Assembly (NCBI RefSeq): GCF_002874535.1 | Contig: NZ_CP025025.1 | Location: forward strand, 4,025,353 to 4,089,352 | DNA from: Mesobacillus jeotgali | GTDB lineage: Bacteria > Bacillota > Bacilli > Bacillales > Cytobacillaceae | Direction of reading: 5' to 3' | Length of the DNA: 64,000 nucleotides | Shown: one piece after another, positions 61,791 through 64,000 of the stretch | Layout: each line of letters opens with the position of its first letter | Position numbering within the stretch: position 1 is the first letter of the stretch | Notes under the pieces: generated by a model | Told to the model about the DNA's origin: nothing | Databases searched by the model: none | Seen by the model: only the letters and a program-made list of their open reading frames with translations | Made by a program: the position numbers and the translations under genes

Positions 61791-62834
61791 CTATACGTTA
61801 AGCCCTTCAACTCCGAGATTCTTAGCTAGTTCATTTAAGTTATGGAAGGTTTGCTCCTCCATTGGAACTCCAGCCTCCAAATTTTTCTTCTCCTTCAAAA
61901 ACTCTATTTCACCGGGCAGGTATATTTGGTCCGTCCCAGCTGCTTTTTTCGAGTTTTTAATGTAAGAAACGAGTTGTTTTATCCCGCTATAGTAAATCTC
62001 TAAAGGCACCAGCTGTTTGATATCTATTGTCAGCATGAAATGCGAAATAGATTGTTTCTGATTCAAATCGTACATTGAAGGAATCATTTTCGAAAAATGC
62101 CCGCCGGAAAGAACTCCAGTTAAAATCTCTGCCATAAGTGCTAAACCAAAGCCTTTTGGCCCGCCAACAGGTGAAAGGAAACCACCATTTATGACATCAT
62201 CCGGATCAGTAGTAGGTAAGCCCTTGGCATCTACACCCCAGTCTTCAGGGATTGACTGATTCTTTTCTTTTGCAAATAACACTTTACCAAAGGCCGTATT
62301 ACTTAACGCCATATCCAAAACGATAGGATCTCCCTCAGTAGATGGTGCTGCAATGGAAATCGGGTTGTTTCCGATAACCTTTTCTGCTCCCCCAATCGCA
62401 GGCATTAGCGGTGAAACATTACTGATGACAATCCCAATTTTGTCTTTCTTAGCCGCCATTAAAGAATAATAAGCCGTAATTCCAAAATGGTTGCTATTTT
62501 TTACAGCTACTAATCCAATCCCCGATTCTTCTGCCTTCTCAATCGACTTTTCCATGGCTTTGTATGCAACAACCTGCCCAGCTCCATAATTGCCGTCCAG
62601 AAGAGCCAGTACAGGGTTTTCCTGCTCTACGTTTATATCAACCTTATTAGTAATCATCCCTTTTTGGATTCGCTCTATATAGATGGGGAGCCTTAAAAAA
62701 CCATGGCTATGTATCTCTCTTAAATCTGCTTCTAGTAAAACTTCAGTAATGATTTCTGCCTCTTCTTGAGGTACATCCACTTTCATCAATAATTGATTGG
62801 AAAAATGCCTGATTTTATCTGGACTGATATTCAT
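61791..62834 (-). CDS. Ldh-family (malate/L-lactate/ureidoglycolate-type) NAD dehydrogenase
   Basis: The product has 347 residues. Family motifs are ADLREIHSHGFLRLPIYIE, LDGNYGAGQVVAYKAM, VAVKNSNHFGITAYYSLMA (catalytic His), NNPISIAAPS and GGPKGFGLALMAEILTGVLSGG. These enzymes use NAD(P) on 2-hydroxy or 2-oxo acids and are unrelated to glycolytic Ldh. It lies 27 bases after the FAH gene. A third dehydrogenase in this operon suggests a stereospecific inversion or multistep oxidation. Confidence 0.92.
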   Translation of the reverse strand: MNISPDKIRHFSNQLLMKVDVPQEEAEIITEVLLEADLREIHSHGFLRLPIYIERIQKGMITNKVDINVEQENPVLALLDGNYGAGQVVAYKAMEKSIEKAEESGIGLVAVKNSNHFGITAYYSLMAAKKDKIGIVISNVSPLMPAIGGAEKVIGNNPISIAAPSTEGDPIVLDMALSNTAFGKVLFAKEKNQSIPEDWGVDAKGLPTTDPDDVINGGFLSPVGGPKGFGLALMAEILTGVLSGGHFSKMIPSMYDLNQKQSISHFMLTIDIKQLVPLEIYYSGIKQLVSYIKNSKKAAGTDQIYLPGEIEFLKEKKNLEAGVPMEEQTFHNLNELAKNLGVEGLNV

Positions 62835-62861
62835 TTTGATCCCCTTTGTTAAAAGATTTCT

Positions 62862-63665
62862 TTATGCTGTATGAGGCTCCTCTGCCTGAAGGCCGGCTTG
62901 TTTTGATCCATCTACAACTTTATTTCTTAATTTTCCAATTCCTTCAATCTCAAGTACTACTTCATCCTCAGGCTTAAGCGGTCCAACTCCAGATGGTGTA
63001 CCAGTTATGATAATGTCACCTGGATTCAATGTCATAACTTCAGAAACTTTCACAATTAGCGATTCTATATCGTGGATTAAGTCATCAGTATTGGAATGCT
63101 GTCTTACTTCTCCATTTACCGTTAATTTAATTTCAACATTATTTGGATTTAATTCTGTTTCAATAACGGGACCTAGTGGTTTAAATGTGGCAAATGACTT
63201 AGCTCTCGTAAATTGTCCATCCTTTTTCTGAAGATTGCGGTCAGAAACATCATTGCAGGCAGTATAACCGAACACATAATCCAGAGCTTCTTCTTTTTTA
63301 ACACCCTTTGCCTGTTTGCCGATTACAACAGCCAGTTCGGCCTCATAGTCAATTCGGTGGTCAAGATTAGGCAGAACAATTTCTTCTCCATCCGGTACGA
63401 TAGCCGTTGGAGAAACCATAAATATCATTGGTTCATCAGGAATTGCTTTTCCGCTTTCTTCCGCATGGAGTGCATAATTCAGGCCAATGGCAATAACTTG
63501 ACCTGGATTAACTGGTGGAAGCAGTTTCACGTCCGAGAGCTGGAATACCTCACCTGTAAACTTTGCTGATTCATTCAGAAAGTCTGAATCTAGTTGTCTA
63601 ATACTTTCTCCCTCTAAAACTCCAAATAAATTCTGACCATTTTTAACAAAACGTAAATACTTCAT
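62862..63665 (-). CDS. Fumarylacetoacetate hydrolase (FAH) family protein
   Basis: The product has 267 residues from ATG 63665 (AAGGAGG site); the frame extends to 63731 over the end of the regulator gene. Metal-site motifs are IGLNYALHAEES, DYEAELAVVIGKQA, GYTACNDVSDRNLQ and GDIIITGTPSGVG. Family members hydrolyse C-C bonds of acylpyruvates or hydrate/decarboxylate 2-oxo-dioates from aromatic ring cleavage. This is the strongest hint that the operon degrades a ring-derived dicarboxylic acid. Confidence 0.92.
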   Translation of the reverse strand: MKYLRFVKNGQNLFGVLEGESIRQLDSDFLNESAKFTGEVFQLSDVKLLPPVNPGQVIAIGLNYALHAEESGKAIPDEPMIFMVSPTAIVPDGEEIVLPNLDHRIDYEAELAVVIGKQAKGVKKEEALDYVFGYTACNDVSDRNLQKKDGQFTRAKSFATFKPLGPVIETELNPNNVEIKLTVNGEVRQHSNTDDLIHDIESLIVKVSEVMTLNPGDIIITGTPSGVGPLKPEDEVVLEIEGIGKLRNKVVDGSKQAGLQAEEPHTA

Positions 63666-63690
63666 TAAACCTTCCTCCTTAAGAAGTAAA

Positions 63691-64000
63691 TCATCTACTG
63701 TGGTTTGGGATAAGACTATTGATCTTGTCATAGTAATCTCTTTGATTGCGTCTGAGGATTTCTCTTCCAGCCCTTGTCTTATGCTTAATCATATAGCTTT
63801 CGGCAAGAATACTATCTTTCTCCAACAATGCATTGTAAATCAACTCATGCTCTTCAACTGACGCCTGAATGTGTTCGTCATTCCCTTTGAATAACGATGG
63901 GTAGCGTTTCGTGTTTGCCCAAAGGTCGTCAATCGTTCGGATCAATAGCTGGTTATTGCAAGCAGAGTAAATCTTATTGTGGAACTTAACATTCAAGGAT
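63691..64000 (-). CDS. GntR-family regulator, C-terminal FCD domain (5' part off window)
   Basis: About 103 codons are seen; the frame continues past the right edge. The helical FCD ligand-binding domain shows FHNKIYSACNNQLLI, then HEELIYNALLEKD-like sequence (actual: EEHELIYNALLEKDS) and a metal-type His near the end (MIKHKTRAGREIL). The DNA-binding half is missing. The stop lies 25 bases before the FAH start, so it is the first gene of the operon seen here and probably its ligand-responsive repressor. Confidence 0.88.
   Translation of the reverse strand, partial: SLNVKFHNKIYSACNNQLLIRTIDDLWANTKRYPSLFKGNDEHIQASVEEHELIYNALLEKDSILAESYMIKHKTRAGREILRRNQRDYYDKINSLIPNHSR

Overview
The window reads as chromosome from a low-G+C Gram-positive of the Bacillaceae (Bacillus/Mesobacillus-like; this is inference). 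The grounds are AGGAGG-type ribosome binding sites, frequent TTG and GTG starts, catabolite-response (cre)-like operators, and a large family of exported proteins carrying cell-wall-binding type 2 (CWB2) repeats. No rRNA, tRNA or CRISPR array was seen.

Region 1 (1-15.8 kb) is a cell-surface block, almost all on the minus strand. It holds an edge-truncated CWB2 protein with a putative toroid enzyme domain, a CWB2-C39 peptidase, galE, a Vpr/lactocepin-like subtilase with three C-terminal CWB2 repeats, and a giant YfkN-like nucleotidase whose CWB2 triplet is inserted inside its first phosphoesterase domain. A plus-strand LytR-CpsA-Psr protein closes the block.

Region 2 (15.8-33.0 kb) looks like a conflict or defence island. 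It contains an HNH nuclease pair and a type VII secretion-type (LXG/YeeF-like) cassette. The core is a set of genes I do not recognise as a described system: a band-7/SPFH-like protein fused to two TIR domains, a membrane RCK-like protein ending in a ryanodine-receptor (RyR) domain overlapped by a stand-alone RyR gene, an operon of TIR-STAND-like, triple-SPFH-like and membrane-SH3 proteins, and a membrane-anchored Nudix-like protein. I also decoded a decayed RyR gene beside the double-TIR gene. TIR (NAD-cleaving in many bacteria), RyR and Nudix domains together suggest signalling with an NAD-derived nucleotide. The island ends in a 5'-truncated CWB2 gene.

Region 3 (33.0-35.2 kb) is scar tissue. 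Two inverted pieces of a comM/yifB gene lie beside a REP-associated tyrosine transposase (RAYT) and REP-like palindromes, which recur at 41.8, 47.5 and 49.1 kb.

Region 4 (35.2-47.0 kb) holds two sugar-catabolism operons. One is a ribose-type ABC transporter with a TIM-barrel isomerase, PfkB kinase and DeoR regulator. Its promoter overlaps a cre-like site and lies beside an unusual 10-bp-phased TTTTCA array. The other is a four-carbon acid sugar (threonate/erythronate type) pathway: a KdgT-like permease, a DUF1537 kinase, a PdxA-like dehydrogenase, and a PrpR-like regulator that lacks the GAFTGA loop.

Region 5 (47.0-54.1 kb) is mixed: a 27-residue membrane peptide, a DUF805 protein, a frameshifted MOSC protein, an M20 peptidase, an exported coiled-coil protein, a permease and a nitroreductase. 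Region 6 (54.2-64.0 kb) is one long minus-strand catabolic operon: a tripartite tricarboxylate transporter (TctC/A/B), M20 peptidase, 2-hydroxyacid dehydrogenase, short-chain dehydrogenase, Rieske protein, ACMSD-like amidohydrolase, Ldh-type dehydrogenase, FAH-family protein and a GntR/FCD regulator cut by the window edge.
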